A stretch of 50,049 bases of DNA from an uncultured Paraglaciecola sp. Lineage in GTDB: Bacteria > Pseudomonadota > Gammaproteobacteria > Enterobacterales > Alteromonadaceae. How positions within the stretch are numbered: position 1 is the stretch's first letter; each line of letters opens with the position of its first letter. Both the position numbers and the translations under genes were made by a program. Shown in pieces: positions 36,871 through 47,058 of this stretch. The notes under the pieces are model-generated. The model ran no database searches. It had not been told where the DNA came from and saw only the letters and a list, made by a program, of their open reading frames with translations. The stretch is taken from the NCBI RefSeq assembly GCF_913058035.1, contig NZ_CAJXPA010000011.1, positions 1 through 50,049 of the forward strand, written 5' to 3'.

Positions 36871-39800
36871 ATGATTAAGTTTTTACCATGGTTACTGGTT
36901 GTGGCTAGCATGTTGATATTGCCTAAGTCTTTTGCACAAGAAACCCGTCTATTGAGACAGCCTAGCATCAGCGATAGCCATTTAGCTTTTATTTATGCAG
37001 GCGATATATGGCTAACCGACTTGTTGGGTCAAAATAGTAAAAGGCTGACTAGTACCGCTGCAATAGAAAGCCATCCTCACTTTTCTCCAGATGGGCAAAG
37101 CTTAGCTTTTTCATCTAATCGTTCTGGTACAAACTCGGTTTACGTTATGTCTAGTAGCGGCGGTCAAGCCACTAGATTGTCATGGCATGCCGCTGGTGGC
37201 AGTGTGCGCGGATGGACACCCGATGGCCAAAAAGTACTGTTTGCTTCTGGTCGTGATACCGCGCCTAGGCCTATTAATCGTCTGTGGACTATTTCTGTTG
37301 ATGGTGGACCAGCTGAGTTGGTTCTCAATCAATGGGCATCTAATGGTGCTTACTCTGGCGATGGCAAACAAATAGTCATCGACCGCATGTCTCGTTGGGA
37401 CGGTGAATGGCGTAACTATCGTGGTGGACAAAATACACCTTTAGTGGTGGTTGATTTAGTCAACCTTGAAGAAACCATGATCAACAGTGATTCCACCATC
37501 GATATCGAACCTATTTGGGTTAATGACACGGTTTACTTTTTGTCAGACAGAGACTGGGTATCCAATATCTGGTCATATTCTGTGAAACGAAAAAGACTCA
37601 AACAAATCACAGAATTCAAAAATGCTGATATCAAACAATTAGGCACCAACGGGAAACAGTTAGTATTTGAACAAAATGGCGACTTGTTTACCTTTGATTT
37701 AGCCAGTGAGGAGCTTCAAAAAATATCAATTACAGTGACTGGTGATTTTCCTTGGGCCGATACTAGATGGCAAAATGTGGGTGATAAGGCAAGTTCAGCC
37801 TCATTATCACCCACAGGAAAACGTGCAATCATGGCCTCCCGTGGAGAGATTTTCACGGTTCCGGTTGAATATGGCAGTGTGCGTAACCTTACTCAAAGTT
37901 CTGATGCAGCAGACAGGGCACCGATTTGGTCTCCCAAAGGTGATCAAGTTGCTTGGTTTTCTGACAAAGGTGAACAAGGCTATCAGTTGCAGTTGCAATC
38001 TCAAGACGGTTTGTCTGAATTGCAAACGATAGCAATAGGTGAATCAAAAATGGCGTGGGAGCCTACTTGGTCGCCTGATGGTAAGTACATTGCATTTGTA
38101 GATGATGATGTGCGTATTCGTTTATTAGAACTTGCGACTGAAAACATTATCACCGTTGATACGGGTGGAACCAATTTAGAACGCGGCAGGAATGATTTGG
38201 CATGGTCACCAGATTCGAATGCTTTAGCGTATGTGAAAACCGCTAATAATGGCTTTCAGCAAATCAAAATATATGCTGTTGATACTAAAAAAACGCATTT
38301 TTTAACTAATAAATTCGCTAACTCGTTGTCACCTGCCTGGGACCAAAATAGTAAATATTTATATTTCTTGGCCAGCACCGATTATGGCTTAAATAGTGGT
38401 TGGGCAAATACCAGTTCAATAGGATCTGATGCTGAGTATTCCCCTTATATTGTGAGCTTATTAGCAGATGAAACGTCACCTTTTGCCCCACGCAGTGACG
38501 AAGAAAATACTGAAGAGAAAGACATTGACGAAGAAGACATTGACGAAGAAGACATTGATGAAGAAAGCATCGATGATGATGCAGAGCCTTCAGGAAAAAG
38601 TGATACTCCAGAAGATAAAGTTCAAGAAAAAAACGACAAAGAGACATCAAAAAATAGCATAGAAAAAATAGACATAGACTTCGAAAATATAGAAAGGCGG
38701 ATTTTACCTCTCCCCATGCCGGCAGGAAACTATGCTTTTGCTCTGACAGCGCCAAAAGGAACGGTATTTTTCGCTAAGAGACAACACGAAGACCGAAATC
38801 TTGAATTACTTAAGTTTGACTTGAAATCACGAAAAGCAGAACCTTTTATACAAGGTATTCAGACAGCAAGTATCTCGGCTGATCATAAAAAATTGCTAGT
38901 CAAAAAAGGTCCTAAATGGTTTGTAGTAGATGCAGATAAACCCACCGCTAAGACCGACAAGCCTTTAAATACCAAGTTGATGATGAGCCTTGACCGTCAA
39001 AAAGAATGGAGACAAATATTTGTCGAGGCATGGCGTTATCAACGGGATTATTTTTACGACGAAAATATGCACGGACGCGATTGGAATGAAGTATTTAGTC
39101 GCTACGAACCTTTAGTGAAACATATCAAACACCGTGCTGCTTTAACTTATTTACTAGATATGGTGAACGGTGAACTGTCTGTTGGGCATAGCTTTGTGTT
39201 TGGCGGCGATTATCCAAAAACACAGAAGGCTAGAGCAGGTTTACTGGGTGCAGATTTATTAGTTAATAATGGGTACTGGCAGTTCGACCGAATATTTACC
39301 GCAGAAAGTTGGAATCCCAAATTAAAAGGCCCACTAGATCAGCCAGGTTTGAATATAGATCAAGGTCAATATTTGGTTGGTGTCAATGGTAAAGAATTGA
39401 CTAGCGTAGATAACCCTTACGAATTTCTAGACGGCACAGTCGACCAGCAAACCGTATTACATATTAACGACAAACCCAGCTTTAGCGAAGCTTGGCAAAT
39501 CACGGTGAAACCAACCAGTAATGAAAGGGCACTAAGACAAAGGGCCTGGGTTGAAGATAATCGCAGATTAGTCGACAAGTTATCTGATGGGAAATTAGCT
39601 TACGTGTGGGTACCCAATACCAGTACGCCAGGGTTTGTTTCATTTAACCGGTATTTCTTTGCCCAGCAAGATAAATTAGGAGCAGTGATTGATGAACGAT
39701 TTAACGGCGGGGGGTTGTTAGATGATTACATGGTTGACTTAATGAACCGAAAACTCCGTGCTGCGCTTACTAATGAAGTACCCAACGGCAAACCCTTGCT

Positions 39801-40206
39801 GTTACCTGCTGGGATCAAAGGCCCCAAAGTATTACTGATTAATGAACTGGCTGGCTCTGGTGGTGATTATTTTCCTTGGGCGTTTCGACAACAAAAAGTG
39901 GGTAAGTTAATAGGTGCACGCACTTGGGGTGGTCTAGTGAAATCATCCGTGCATTATAGATTAGTCGATGGCGGTGCTCTCACTGCGCCAGATAATGCGG
40001 TATTCGATCCACTTAACAACAAGTGGGTAGGCGAAAATATTGGTATTGCCCCAGATATCAATGTATATCAGGATGCTCAATCACTGGCAAAAGGTGATGA
40101 TCCACAACTACTAGCAGGGGTCAAAGAATTGCTGAAACAGTTGAAAAAGATTAAAGTCAGGTCAGTAATACCACCTAAATATTCAACGCCGGCCACTCAA
40201 GAGTAA
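36871..40206 (+). CDS. Tricorn-like S41 peptidase, exported
   Basis: An 1111-residue protein with a signal peptide (about 1-22, ending SFA). Two beta-propellers made of TolB/WD-like repeats follow (about 30-530; SHPHFSPDGQSLAFSSNRSG). A very acidic linker comes next (about 543-600), containing DIDEE three times and encoded by 15-bp repeats. The C-terminal half has a helical part, a PDZ-like region (about 820-890) and an S41 core with NELAGSGGDYFPWAF, which carries the nucleophile Ser, then KLIGARTWGG. Tricorn homologues degrade oligopeptides; this one is exported, so it probably acts in the periplasm. The peptidase call is secure; specificity is not. Confidence 0.88.
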   Translation: MIKFLPWLLVVASMLILPKSFAQETRLLRQPSISDSHLAFIYAGDIWLTDLLGQNSKRLTSTAAIESHPHFSPDGQSLAFSSNRSGTNSVYVMSSSGGQATRLSWHAAGGSVRGWTPDGQKVLFASGRDTAPRPINRLWTISVDGGPAELVLNQWASNGAYSGDGKQIVIDRMSRWDGEWRNYRGGQNTPLVVVDLVNLEETMINSDSTIDIEPIWVNDTVYFLSDRDWVSNIWSYSVKRKRLKQITEFKNADIKQLGTNGKQLVFEQNGDLFTFDLASEELQKISITVTGDFPWADTRWQNVGDKASSASLSPTGKRAIMASRGEIFTVPVEYGSVRNLTQSSDAADRAPIWSPKGDQVAWFSDKGEQGYQLQLQSQDGLSELQTIAIGESKMAWEPTWSPDGKYIAFVDDDVRIRLLELATENIITVDTGGTNLERGRNDLAWSPDSNALAYVKTANNGFQQIKIYAVDTKKTHFLTNKFANSLSPAWDQNSKYLYFLASTDYGLNSGWANTSSIGSDAEYSPYIVSLLADETSPFAPRSDEENTEEKDIDEEDIDEEDIDEESIDDDAEPSGKSDTPEDKVQEKNDKETSKNSIEKIDIDFENIERRILPLPMPAGNYAFALTAPKGTVFFAKRQHEDRNLELLKFDLKSRKAEPFIQGIQTASISADHKKLLVKKGPKWFVVDADKPTAKTDKPLNTKLMMSLDRQKEWRQIFVEAWRYQRDYFYDENMHGRDWNEVFSRYEPLVKHIKHRAALTYLLDMVNGELSVGHSFVFGGDYPKTQKARAGLLGADLLVNNGYWQFDRIFTAESWNPKLKGPLDQPGLNIDQGQYLVGVNGKELTSVDNPYEFLDGTVDQQTVLHINDKPSFSEAWQITVKPTSNERALRQRAWVEDNRRLVDKLSDGKLAYVWVPNTSTPGFVSFNRYFFAQQDKLGAVIDERFNGGGLLDDYMVDLMNRKLRAALTNEVPNGKPLLLPAGIKGPKVLLINELAGSGGDYFPWAFRQQKVGKLIGARTWGGLVKSSVHYRLVDGGALTAPDNAVFDPLNNKWVGENIGIAPDINVYQDAQSLAKGDDPQLLAGVKELLKQLKKIKVRSVIPPKYSTPATQE
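38521..38580 (+). repeat. 15-bp in-frame repeats in the tricorn-like gene
   Basis: GACATTGACGAAGAA twice, then GACATTGATGAAGAA and a diverged fourth copy, encoding DIDEE, DIDEE, DIDEE and SIDDD in the acidic linker. Confidence 0.9.
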
Positions 40207-40319
40207 ACTTAAGTGTGCGTAGGCGTTTAAATAAAGTTGCGCAAAATGTCAGTGTAAAAATTAATACGGCAGATTCAGAGTATCGATTTGCCCTACAGAT
40301 AAGTTAAGCGGAGAGAGTG

Positions 40320-40787
40320 ATGAGTCAAAGCATTAATATTAACAATAAAAGTTATCCCATTGATGTCGATGGAGACATGCCTTTATTGTGGTTCTTACGA
40401 GATAAATTGGAGCTAACAGGCACCAAATTTGGTTGTGGTATGGGTTTATGTGGAGCCTGTACGGTCCATCTCGATGGCCAAGCGGTTCGATCTTGCGTGA
40501 TGCCCATTTCAGCCTTGGCAGGTAAAACTATCACTACTATAGAAGGCTTGTCTGAAGCAGGTGATCATCCGTTACAAAAAGCATGGTTGGCTAACAAAGT
40601 ACCACAATGTGGTTACTGTCAGGCTGGTCAAATCATGAATGCCGCCAGCTTTTTAGCCACCAATAAAACCCCTAGTAGTGACGATATCGACAATGCTATG
40701 CAAGGTAATATATGCCGTTGTGGTACGTATCAACGTATCAAACAAGCGGTTTCTGACGCCGCTGACGAAATGTACAAGGAGGCTTAA
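40320..40787 (+). CDS. (2Fe-2S) small subunit of a molybdenum hydroxylase (IorA-like)
   Basis: A 155-residue electron-transfer subunit with two [2Fe-2S] sites. The plant-ferredoxin-type site is in [20 protein letters not shown] with a later Cys in RSCVMP; the helical site is in [12 protein letters not shown] and [12 protein letters not shown]. It passes electrons from the molybdenum subunit to an acceptor. The purine-rich GGAGAGAG just ahead favours ATG 40320 over the GTG at 40317. It is one base upstream of the large subunit gene, so they form an operon. The IorA assignment rests on size and the partner gene. Confidence 0.9.
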   Translation: MSQSININNKSYPIDVDGDMPLLWFLRDKLELTGTKFGCGMGLCGACTVHLDGQAVRSCVMPISALAGKTITTIEGLSEAGDHPLQKAWLANKVPQCGYCQAGQIMNAASFLATNKTPSSDDIDNAMQGNICRCGTYQRIKQAVSDAADEMYKEA

Positions 40788-40788
40788 C

Positions 40789-43023
40789 ATGACAACATCA
40801 AATCAAACTTCTCTTGGAAACCAAACTCCTCTTTTAAATACGCATACGGTGACCAACCAAAGTCGTCGTAAATTCCTTAAACAAACAGGTTTAGCAACCG
40901 GTGGTTTAGTGTTGGGCATTAGCCTGCCGCAAACGACTATTGCTGGTTTTAAAATGGGCCAAGACAGCACCTTTAATCCCAATGCCTTTATCCATATAGC
41001 CGACAACGGCGATACCTTGATTTTCTGTGGCCGCTGTGAAATGGGCCAAGGTATTAGCACTGCATTACCCGCCGCAGTAGCCGACGAGCTTGAAGCCGAT
41101 TGGACGCGGGTGAGCATTAAACAAGGTGAAGGTAACGAAGAAAAATATGGTCCTCAGGCCACAGGTGGTTCGGCCAGTATTCGCGTTATGTATATTCCTA
41201 TGCGTGAAGCAGGCGCCGCAGCCAAAGTCATGTTAGTGGCTGCAGCAGCAAAAGTGTGGGGCGTGACGCCTGATAAATGTATGGCTGAAAACCATTATGT
41301 TATCAATAAGAACAATCAACAAAAACTCAGTTATGGCGATTTGGCAAGCCTTGCTGCTAATGAACCTGTGCCAGAAAACGTGATATTAAAAGAAAAGAAA
41401 GATTTCAAATATATCGGCAAAGATATCGCTAGGCATAATCAAGGTGACATCGTAGTAGGCAAATTAACCTATGGCGTGGATACCAAAATGCCTGGGCTAA
41501 AATATGCTGCAATGACGCATTGCCCTGTTATGGGTGGCAAGCTTAAAAGTGTTGATAAAACGGCAGCCATGCAAGTCAAAGGTGTGCTTGATGTAATTGA
41601 AATTCCCAGGTTTGAAGTGCCTTTTGGAACACTTGGTGGGGTTGCAGTAGTGGCAGACAACACTTGGACAGCTCAACAAGCCCTTAAAAAGCTGAATATT
41701 GAATGGGATTTAGGTGAGCATAAAAGTTATGACTCTAAGGCGTACAAAGCGCAGCTAGTCAAAAATGTTGAACGCCCAGCGCAGCTCGCTGCCGAGCGAG
41801 GCGACATCACAAAAGCCTTTGTTGAAGCAGAGCATGTTATCAAAGCGACCTATACCGGTGGGCATTTGTCTCACGCACCTATGGAGCCCAATGCTTCAGT
41901 GGTGTGGGTACAAAAAGACAGCTGTGAAGTCTGGGCTGCTACACAAAGCCCTGGCGATATTCAAAAAGTATTAGCTCAATATTTAGACCGCGATCCAAAA
42001 GATATCGTCGTCAATGTGACTATGGCTGGTGGCGCGTTTGGGCGTAAGTTCAAATGTGACTATGTGCATGAAGCGGCAGTATTGTCCAAGGCAGTTAATG
42101 CACCAGTGCAGCTTACGTGGTCACGAGAAGAAGATATGCGTACTGGTTATTATCATTCAATTAATGCCCAGCATATTGAAGCCGCTATGGACAAAAACGG
42201 CAATGTCACAGGTTGGTTACACCGTGCTGCTTTTCCTGCGATTGCTTCATTGTTTGACCCATCACTTGATAGGGCACCGGCAAGCAACTTAGGTGATGTG
42301 GATAATCATCCATTTTTTATTGCAAACTATCGCAGTGAAACGGGTGAAGCCAAAGCGCACACTCGTATTGGTTGGTACCGTGCTGTGTACGCCATATTTT
42401 ATGGTTTTGCTTTTGGTAGCATTGCTGATGAATTGGCTCACAAAACCAAAAAAGATACGGTTAGTCTACTAAACAGCATTTACGATAATAATAAAAATGC
42501 CGAACAAGCTGAGCAAGTCGCTCGCTCAAAAGGTGCGCTGGCTATGGCGGCTGAAAAGTCTAATTGGGTTAACCGCGACAAATTACCAAGTAATCAAGGG
42601 CTAGGTATCGCGGTGCATTTTAGTTTTAATAGCTACGTTGCTATGGCAGTGCGAGTCGAAGTCAACGGTGACGATATTAAAGTGCTTGAAGTGGATGCAA
42701 TAGTTGACTGTGGTCAAGTGTTAAATCTAGACAGTGCAACAGCACAAATGGAAGGTGCGATAGTTATGGGCATGTCACTGTCATTACGCACTGAGGTGGT
42801 GTTCAGAGATGGCGCAGTGGTCAATTCAAACTTTCATGATTACCCCGTTTTACGTATCAACGAAATGCCTCAGGTTAACGTGTACTTCACCGAAAATGAG
42901 TTTAAACCAACGGGTCTTGGTGAACCGGGTCTAGGGCCATTTGCTCCTGCATTAGCCAACGCCGTGTTTGCAGCCTCGGGTAAACGTTACAGAGACTTAC
43001 CGTTTAAACCGATGTCGATGTGA
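40789..43023 (+). CDS. Molybdenum-binding large subunit, isoquinoline 1-oxidoreductase beta-like
   Basis: A 744-residue xanthine dehydrogenase-family subunit. SRRKFLKQTG (residues 25-34) is a twin-arginine signal, so the folded Mo-cofactor enzyme is exported to the periplasm. CGRCEMGQGISTALPAAVADEL, MAGGAFGRKF, and GLGEPGLGPFAPALANAVFAASGKR with the catalytic Glu are typical of the IorB branch. It hydroxylates N-heterocycles or oxidises aldehydes; the substrate is unknown. The reading can be extended to 40678, but AAGGAGG before ATG 40789 and the overlap with the small-subunit gene favour the shorter form. No dedicated cytochrome or Mo-cofactor maturation gene is adjacent. Confidence 0.9.
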   Translation: MTTSNQTSLGNQTPLLNTHTVTNQSRRKFLKQTGLATGGLVLGISLPQTTIAGFKMGQDSTFNPNAFIHIADNGDTLIFCGRCEMGQGISTALPAAVADELEADWTRVSIKQGEGNEEKYGPQATGGSASIRVMYIPMREAGAAAKVMLVAAAAKVWGVTPDKCMAENHYVINKNNQQKLSYGDLASLAANEPVPENVILKEKKDFKYIGKDIARHNQGDIVVGKLTYGVDTKMPGLKYAAMTHCPVMGGKLKSVDKTAAMQVKGVLDVIEIPRFEVPFGTLGGVAVVADNTWTAQQALKKLNIEWDLGEHKSYDSKAYKAQLVKNVERPAQLAAERGDITKAFVEAEHVIKATYTGGHLSHAPMEPNASVVWVQKDSCEVWAATQSPGDIQKVLAQYLDRDPKDIVVNVTMAGGAFGRKFKCDYVHEAAVLSKAVNAPVQLTWSREEDMRTGYYHSINAQHIEAAMDKNGNVTGWLHRAAFPAIASLFDPSLDRAPASNLGDVDNHPFFIANYRSETGEAKAHTRIGWYRAVYAIFYGFAFGSIADELAHKTKKDTVSLLNSIYDNNKNAEQAEQVARSKGALAMAAEKSNWVNRDKLPSNQGLGIAVHFSFNSYVAMAVRVEVNGDDIKVLEVDAIVDCGQVLNLDSATAQMEGAIVMGMSLSLRTEVVFRDGAVVNSNFHDYPVLRINEMPQVNVYFTENEFKPTGLGEPGLGPFAPALANAVFAASGKRYRDLPFKPMSM

Positions 43024-43043
43024 TTTAGAGCTTAATCGATTAA

Positions 43044-43072
43044 AAAGCCGCGAGAGACTGCGGCTTTTTTTT
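43044..43072 (+). terminator. Terminator between iorAB-like genes and cdd
   Basis: 8-bp stem AAAGCCGC / GCGGCTTT with an eight-base loop and a T-run. It follows the Mo-subunit stop by about 20 bp and may serve the convergent cdd gene from the other side, since A-runs flank it there too. Confidence 0.9.
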
Positions 43073-43122
43073 GATTATATTCGTTCACCCAGTAATCAAG
43101 ATTGATTCTAGAAATTCTAAAC

Positions 43123-43542
43123 TTAATCCTCACTAATTTTATCGAAACCAAATGCCAATGGCAGCAACGTTTCGAATTTAACTGTTTTAATCTGACCATC
43201 TTGAGTTGCCAAATGTACTTCTGTCTGGGCATTAGCAAACTCAGCAATTTTTTGTCGACAACCTCCGCAAGGTGGGCAGAAATCATTGTTGGGACTGGCG
43301 ATCAGGATCTGTTTGATCTGCTTGCCACCTGAAGCAATCATGGCAGAAATCGCTCCTGCTTCGGCACATTGACCCAGTGGGTAGGCGGCGTTTTCAACAT
43401 TGCAGCCGCCATGGTGTTGAGCGTTTTCGTCAAGAATGGCTGCACCTACATGGAAATTTGAATAAGGTGCGTGGGCATTCTTTTGTGCTTTAGTGGCTAG
43501 TGCCAGTAGCATGCTGTATTCGACTGTCAGGTTATGTGCCAT
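43123..43542 (-). CDS. cdd: Cytidine deaminase
   Basis: Deaminates cytidine and deoxycytidine to uridine forms in pyrimidine salvage; cytoplasmic. The 139-residue product is the short homotetrameric type. PYSNFHVGAAIL binds substrate, GGCNVENAAYPLGQCAEAGAI carries the zinc Cys and catalytic Glu (CAE), and CPPCGGCRQKIAEF supplies the other two zinc Cys. It is a single gene, convergent with the molybdenum hydroxylase operon. Confidence 0.93.
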   Translation of the reverse strand: MAHNLTVEYSMLLALATKAQKNAHAPYSNFHVGAAILDENAQHHGGCNVENAAYPLGQCAEAGAISAMIASGGKQIKQILIASPNNDFCPPCGGCRQKIAEFANAQTEVHLATQDGQIKTVKFETLLPLAFGFDKISED

Positions 43543-43784
43543 AAATCAGACTTAAAATTATACTAGGCAGCGTAGTTTGCTTTATTTCGGGCGTGAGATT
43601 CAAGTTTAATTGATACTTAAAGAGAACAGACCATAGGGCAACTTTACTTTTACAGGGAAATAAGAGATTCTTAGTCGCATATGTTTCCTTTGTTTTCGAC
43701 TATTTTAAAGAGTCGCAGTGAAACCAAGGCTTAAAGTTAGGGTCACACAAGTCATCTATTTTCAGGTAAAACTTCTTTATTAAT

Positions 43785-44693
43785 ATGTATAAACATCTCA
43801 GCAGCATCATTTTACTCAGCGCATTCTTATTTGGTTGTGCAAACAATAGCGGCTCTATGCAGGGCAACAGACAAATGGGTAATTTATTATTAGCCGAACC
43901 TGCACCTATGAGCCAACGTTCACAATTGGCCATTGCACGTTATAGCCATATTTTAAGTAATACCGACTTAGAAGATGAACAAAGAGCACAACTGCTACAC
44001 CAGCGTGGCACCTTATATGACAGTGTAGGGTTAACTGGGTTAGCTCAATACGATTTTAATCAGGCTATCCGTTTAAAGCCTGACTTAGCTGAAGCTTATA
44101 ATTCTTTAGGTGTGCATTACACCTTGCAAATGAATTTTATTCAGGCTTACGAGGCTTTTGATGCCACCTTAGATATTAATCCAGACATGGAATTTGCGTT
44201 TTTGAATCGTGGTATCGCCCTATATTATGGCGGACGTCCCGATTTGGCAGTCCGTGATTTTGTTGAGTTTTATGATAAAAATGCATCAGATCCTTATCGT
44301 GCACTTTGGAATTATCTAGCTTCCAGTGAAATAGATAAACCTCAAGCGTTGATTGAACTCGCGCAGCAGCGAAAAAATTTAGATGAAACAAACTGGGCGA
44401 CTCAACTAGTCGATTTATACCTTGAAAAAACAACCGAAAATGAATTGCTTAGCTCACTAATTAGCGGCGTCACTAGTCAGCAGCAATTGACTGATAGATT
44501 ATGTGAGGCTTATTTTTATTTAGGCAAATACCACTCAGCAAGAGACAATAAAGGGATTGCGTCAAACTACTTCAAGCTTGCATTAAGCACTAACGTATTT
44601 GAGTATGTTGAACACCGCTACGCACGTTTAGAACTTAATTTATTACGCGATAAAGCTAATGAAACGGGTACAGACGAGATACAAACTCAATAA
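43785..44693 (+). CDS. nlpI: Lipoprotein NlpI, TPR protein
   Basis: A 302-residue envelope lipoprotein with lipobox LFGC (Cys18) and TPR repeats (about 63-170; AEAYNSLGVHYTLQMNFIQA is the clearest). The DLAEAYNSLG and FLNRGIALYYGGRPDLAVRDF patterns and the length match E. coli NlpI (294). In E. coli NlpI is an adaptor that brings the protease Prc to the murein hydrolase MepS and scaffolds other peptidoglycan enzymes. Here it is followed one base later by a gene for a membrane protein with a zinc-metallopeptidase motif. Confidence 0.9.
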   Translation: MYKHLSSIILLSAFLFGCANNSGSMQGNRQMGNLLLAEPAPMSQRSQLAIARYSHILSNTDLEDEQRAQLLHQRGTLYDSVGLTGLAQYDFNQAIRLKPDLAEAYNSLGVHYTLQMNFIQAYEAFDATLDINPDMEFAFLNRGIALYYGGRPDLAVRDFVEFYDKNASDPYRALWNYLASSEIDKPQALIELAQQRKNLDETNWATQLVDLYLEKTTENELLSSLISGVTSQQQLTDRLCEAYFYLGKYHSARDNKGIASNYFKLALSTNVFEYVEHRYARLELNLLRDKANETGTDEIQTQ

Positions 44694-44694
44694 A

Positions 44695-45807
44695 ATGACA
44701 GTATTGACTAAATGGGGAATAGCCATATCTTGTATACTGATCCCTGTTTGGTTTTTGGTTAATCACTACTTAATAGATATTAACTCTTCATTACAAAACC
44801 CAGCTCCTACACACCCAATATCCTACAAAGCAGCCAAACAACAACTTGCTCATGGTAAAGCCCTGTGGCGTGATAAAAAGTACCAACAGTCAGCCCAAGT
44901 ATTTTCATCACTCAGGACAAAAAAATTGAATGCGGAGCTGCAGTCCTTAACGGGCTTGTATCAATATCATACGACCGCTTTTAATAAAAATCGCAATTCT
45001 GATTTTATGCAGCAGTTATCTGCTTTACCTGATAACTGTCAACAAAAATTATTATTTGTCACCCCGGATATAGATTCATTAGTGCAAGCAGAATATTTTA
45101 GGTCACGTTTTGAGCAAGACTCTCGCCTAAGCTCTTTACCTATTTGTATTTATGATATGACTTGGTTTGATCCGCTGGAAATTATCTGCGAAGACAATTG
45201 GCAACAAAGTGGCCGATTAGGCTGCCAACTATTGTCACTCGCTGAAAAACTAAAACGCTTACCGTTTACCCATTTAGTGATGTTTGCCAAAAAAGGCAAA
45301 GCCAACGTACATAACGGTATTATGTTTCTTGACCGCCAAGACAGCTACGACGTGTTTATTCACGAATTAGCGCACTTCTCAGGGTTTATTGATGAATACC
45401 CACTGAGTCAAAGCTTAGCAAAACGGGTGTGTGCTGGAGTTGATGCACCTAACATTGTGTTTAAACAAATAGATAAATTAGATGCTGATAGACAATACTG
45501 GCACTCACTAGGACTACAAGACAACACTGATATATTTGCAGCGCGGACTTGTGATAATCACTCGACTCAGGCGTTTAAAGCATCAAATCAACTAACGTTT
45601 ATGGAATATCATGATACTGGCTTCATACCTAATCACTATTTAATTGCGTGGCAAAGGCAACTGCAAAAAACACCTAATCTTCCATCTGCACATATTAACT
45701 TTGCCCAGTTATACGAACAGTCCAATAACTTATCAGAAAGCCAGTTTTGGCGTGCTAAGTATCAACAATACATCTTGTCCTTTGCAAATAAGGTTACTAA
45801 TCTTTAA
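44695..45807 (+). CDS. Membrane-anchored putative metallopeptidase with HExxH...DEY motif
   Basis: A 370-residue protein with a single N-terminal membrane segment (about 7-25; GIAISCILIPVWFLVNHYL), the rest probably periplasmic. Residues 223-235 read HELAHFSGFIDEY: an HExxH zinc motif followed by GF-x-DEY, like the HExxHxxxGLxDEY of M64-type peptidases. An N-terminal part (about 40-110) has helical, TPR-like character. I do not recognise a named family. A longer reading from 44659 would overlap nlpI; ATG 44695 is one base after its stop, so the two are coupled. It may work with NlpI in envelope protein or peptidoglycan turnover. Confidence 0.7.
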   Translation: MTVLTKWGIAISCILIPVWFLVNHYLIDINSSLQNPAPTHPISYKAAKQQLAHGKALWRDKKYQQSAQVFSSLRTKKLNAELQSLTGLYQYHTTAFNKNRNSDFMQQLSALPDNCQQKLLFVTPDIDSLVQAEYFRSRFEQDSRLSSLPICIYDMTWFDPLEIICEDNWQQSGRLGCQLLSLAEKLKRLPFTHLVMFAKKGKANVHNGIMFLDRQDSYDVFIHELAHFSGFIDEYPLSQSLAKRVCAGVDAPNIVFKQIDKLDADRQYWHSLGLQDNTDIFAARTCDNHSTQAFKASNQLTFMEYHDTGFIPNHYLIAWQRQLQKTPNLPSAHINFAQLYEQSNNLSESQFWRAKYQQYILSFANKVTNL

Positions 45808-45886
45808 CTCGAAAATATATTAATTGCATCACAAATGGGTATAATAATCGAACGTTTTACAAGTACCATGTAGTGCCTTAAAAAAT

Positions 45887-46945
45887 ATGTCTGAGCTATT
45901 TTCTGTAAAAACCATTGATTACCCTTTTCCAGCCAAGCCTATTGAGCTGAGTGATACACAGCAGTACGAATACGTGCAACAAATCAAAACACTGCTTAAA
46001 CAAAACAATGCCGTTTTGATAGCGCACTATTACACTGACCCCGAGATTCAAGCCTTAGCCGAAGAAACCGGCGGTTGTATCTCTGACTCACTAGAAATGG
46101 CCAGATTTGGGCGCGACTGTGAAGCCGACACTTTGATTATTGCGGGCGTACGATTTATGGGCGAAACCGCAAAAATTCTCAGCCCAGATAAAAAAGTACT
46201 CATGCCCACCCTAGAAGCAACCTGTTCACTAGATTTGGGATGCCCTGATAAACAGTTCAGCGCATTTTGTGATGCTCACCCAGAGCACACTGTAGTGGTC
46301 TACGCTAACACATCAGCAGCGGTCAAAGCCCGCGCCGATTGGGTAGTCACATCAAGTATCGCATTAGAAATTGTTGACCATCTGGACTCGCTGGGTGAAA
46401 AAATCATCTGGGCCCCTGATAGACACTTAGGTGCTTATGTAGCCAAACAAACGGGTGCCGATATGTTGCTATGGCAAGGCGAATGTATCGTGCATGACGA
46501 GTTTTCGGCCAAAGCACTCAACGATATGAAACACCTTCATCCAGATGCCGCAGTGTTAGTACACCCCGAATCTCCAGCAAGCGTAATAGACATGGCTGAT
46601 GCAGTAGGTTCAACCACTCAGCTGATTAATGCCGCTAAAACATTGCCACATAATAAATTTATCGTTGCCACAGATAGAGGCATTTTTTATAAAATGCAAC
46701 AAGCTGCTCCAAACAAAACTTTGCTAGAAGCACCAACAGGTGGCAATGGCGCAACCTGTAAAAGCTGTGCTCACTGCCCATGGATGGCTATGAACGGCCT
46801 AAAAGCGATTTACCAAGCACTGACTGAAACCCATGGACACGAAATTTTTGTTGATGATGCAACACGTGAAAAAGCCTTAATTCCGCTAAATCGGATGTTG
46901 GACTTTGCAGCAGATCTAAAGCTAAAAATAAAAGGTAACGCTTAA
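45887..46945 (+). CDS. nadA: Quinolinate synthase
   Basis: Condenses iminoaspartate with dihydroxyacetone phosphate to quinolinate in de novo NAD synthesis; cytoplasmic [4Fe-4S] enzyme. The 352-residue product has [39 protein letters not shown], and [21 protein letters not shown] near the C-terminus, supplying the cluster Cys (described by position: about 115, 202 and 299). [21 protein letters not shown] is also typical. It resembles E. coli NadA in length (347). It is a single gene with its own terminator; nadB and nadC are not in the window. Confidence 0.96.
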   Translation: MSELFSVKTIDYPFPAKPIELSDTQQYEYVQQIKTLLKQNNAVLIAHYYTDPEIQALAEETGGCISDSLEMARFGRDCEADTLIIAGVRFMGETAKILSPDKKVLMPTLEATCSLDLGCPDKQFSAFCDAHPEHTVVVYANTSAAVKARADWVVTSSIALEIVDHLDSLGEKIIWAPDRHLGAYVAKQTGADMLLWQGECIVHDEFSAKALNDMKHLHPDAAVLVHPESPASVIDMADAVGSTTQLINAAKTLPHNKFIVATDRGIFYKMQQAAPNKTLLEAPTGGNGATCKSCAHCPWMAMNGLKAIYQALTETHGHEIFVDDATREKALIPLNRMLDFAADLKLKIKGNA

Positions 46946-46972
46946 CCCACTTTTCAAACAATTTAACCAGAT

Positions 46973-46995
46973 AAAGCCAGTTTTCTGGCTTTTTT
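46973..46995 (+). terminator. Rho-independent terminator after nadA
   Basis: Perfect 8-bp stem AAAGCCAG / CTGGCTTT with a TTTT loop and a following T-run. Confidence 0.92.
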
Positions 46996-47058
46996 ATATT
47001 TAGTTACGCGTAAGCCATATAATTCTTTCTAACCCAATCTAATACTCAGGAGCATGAC

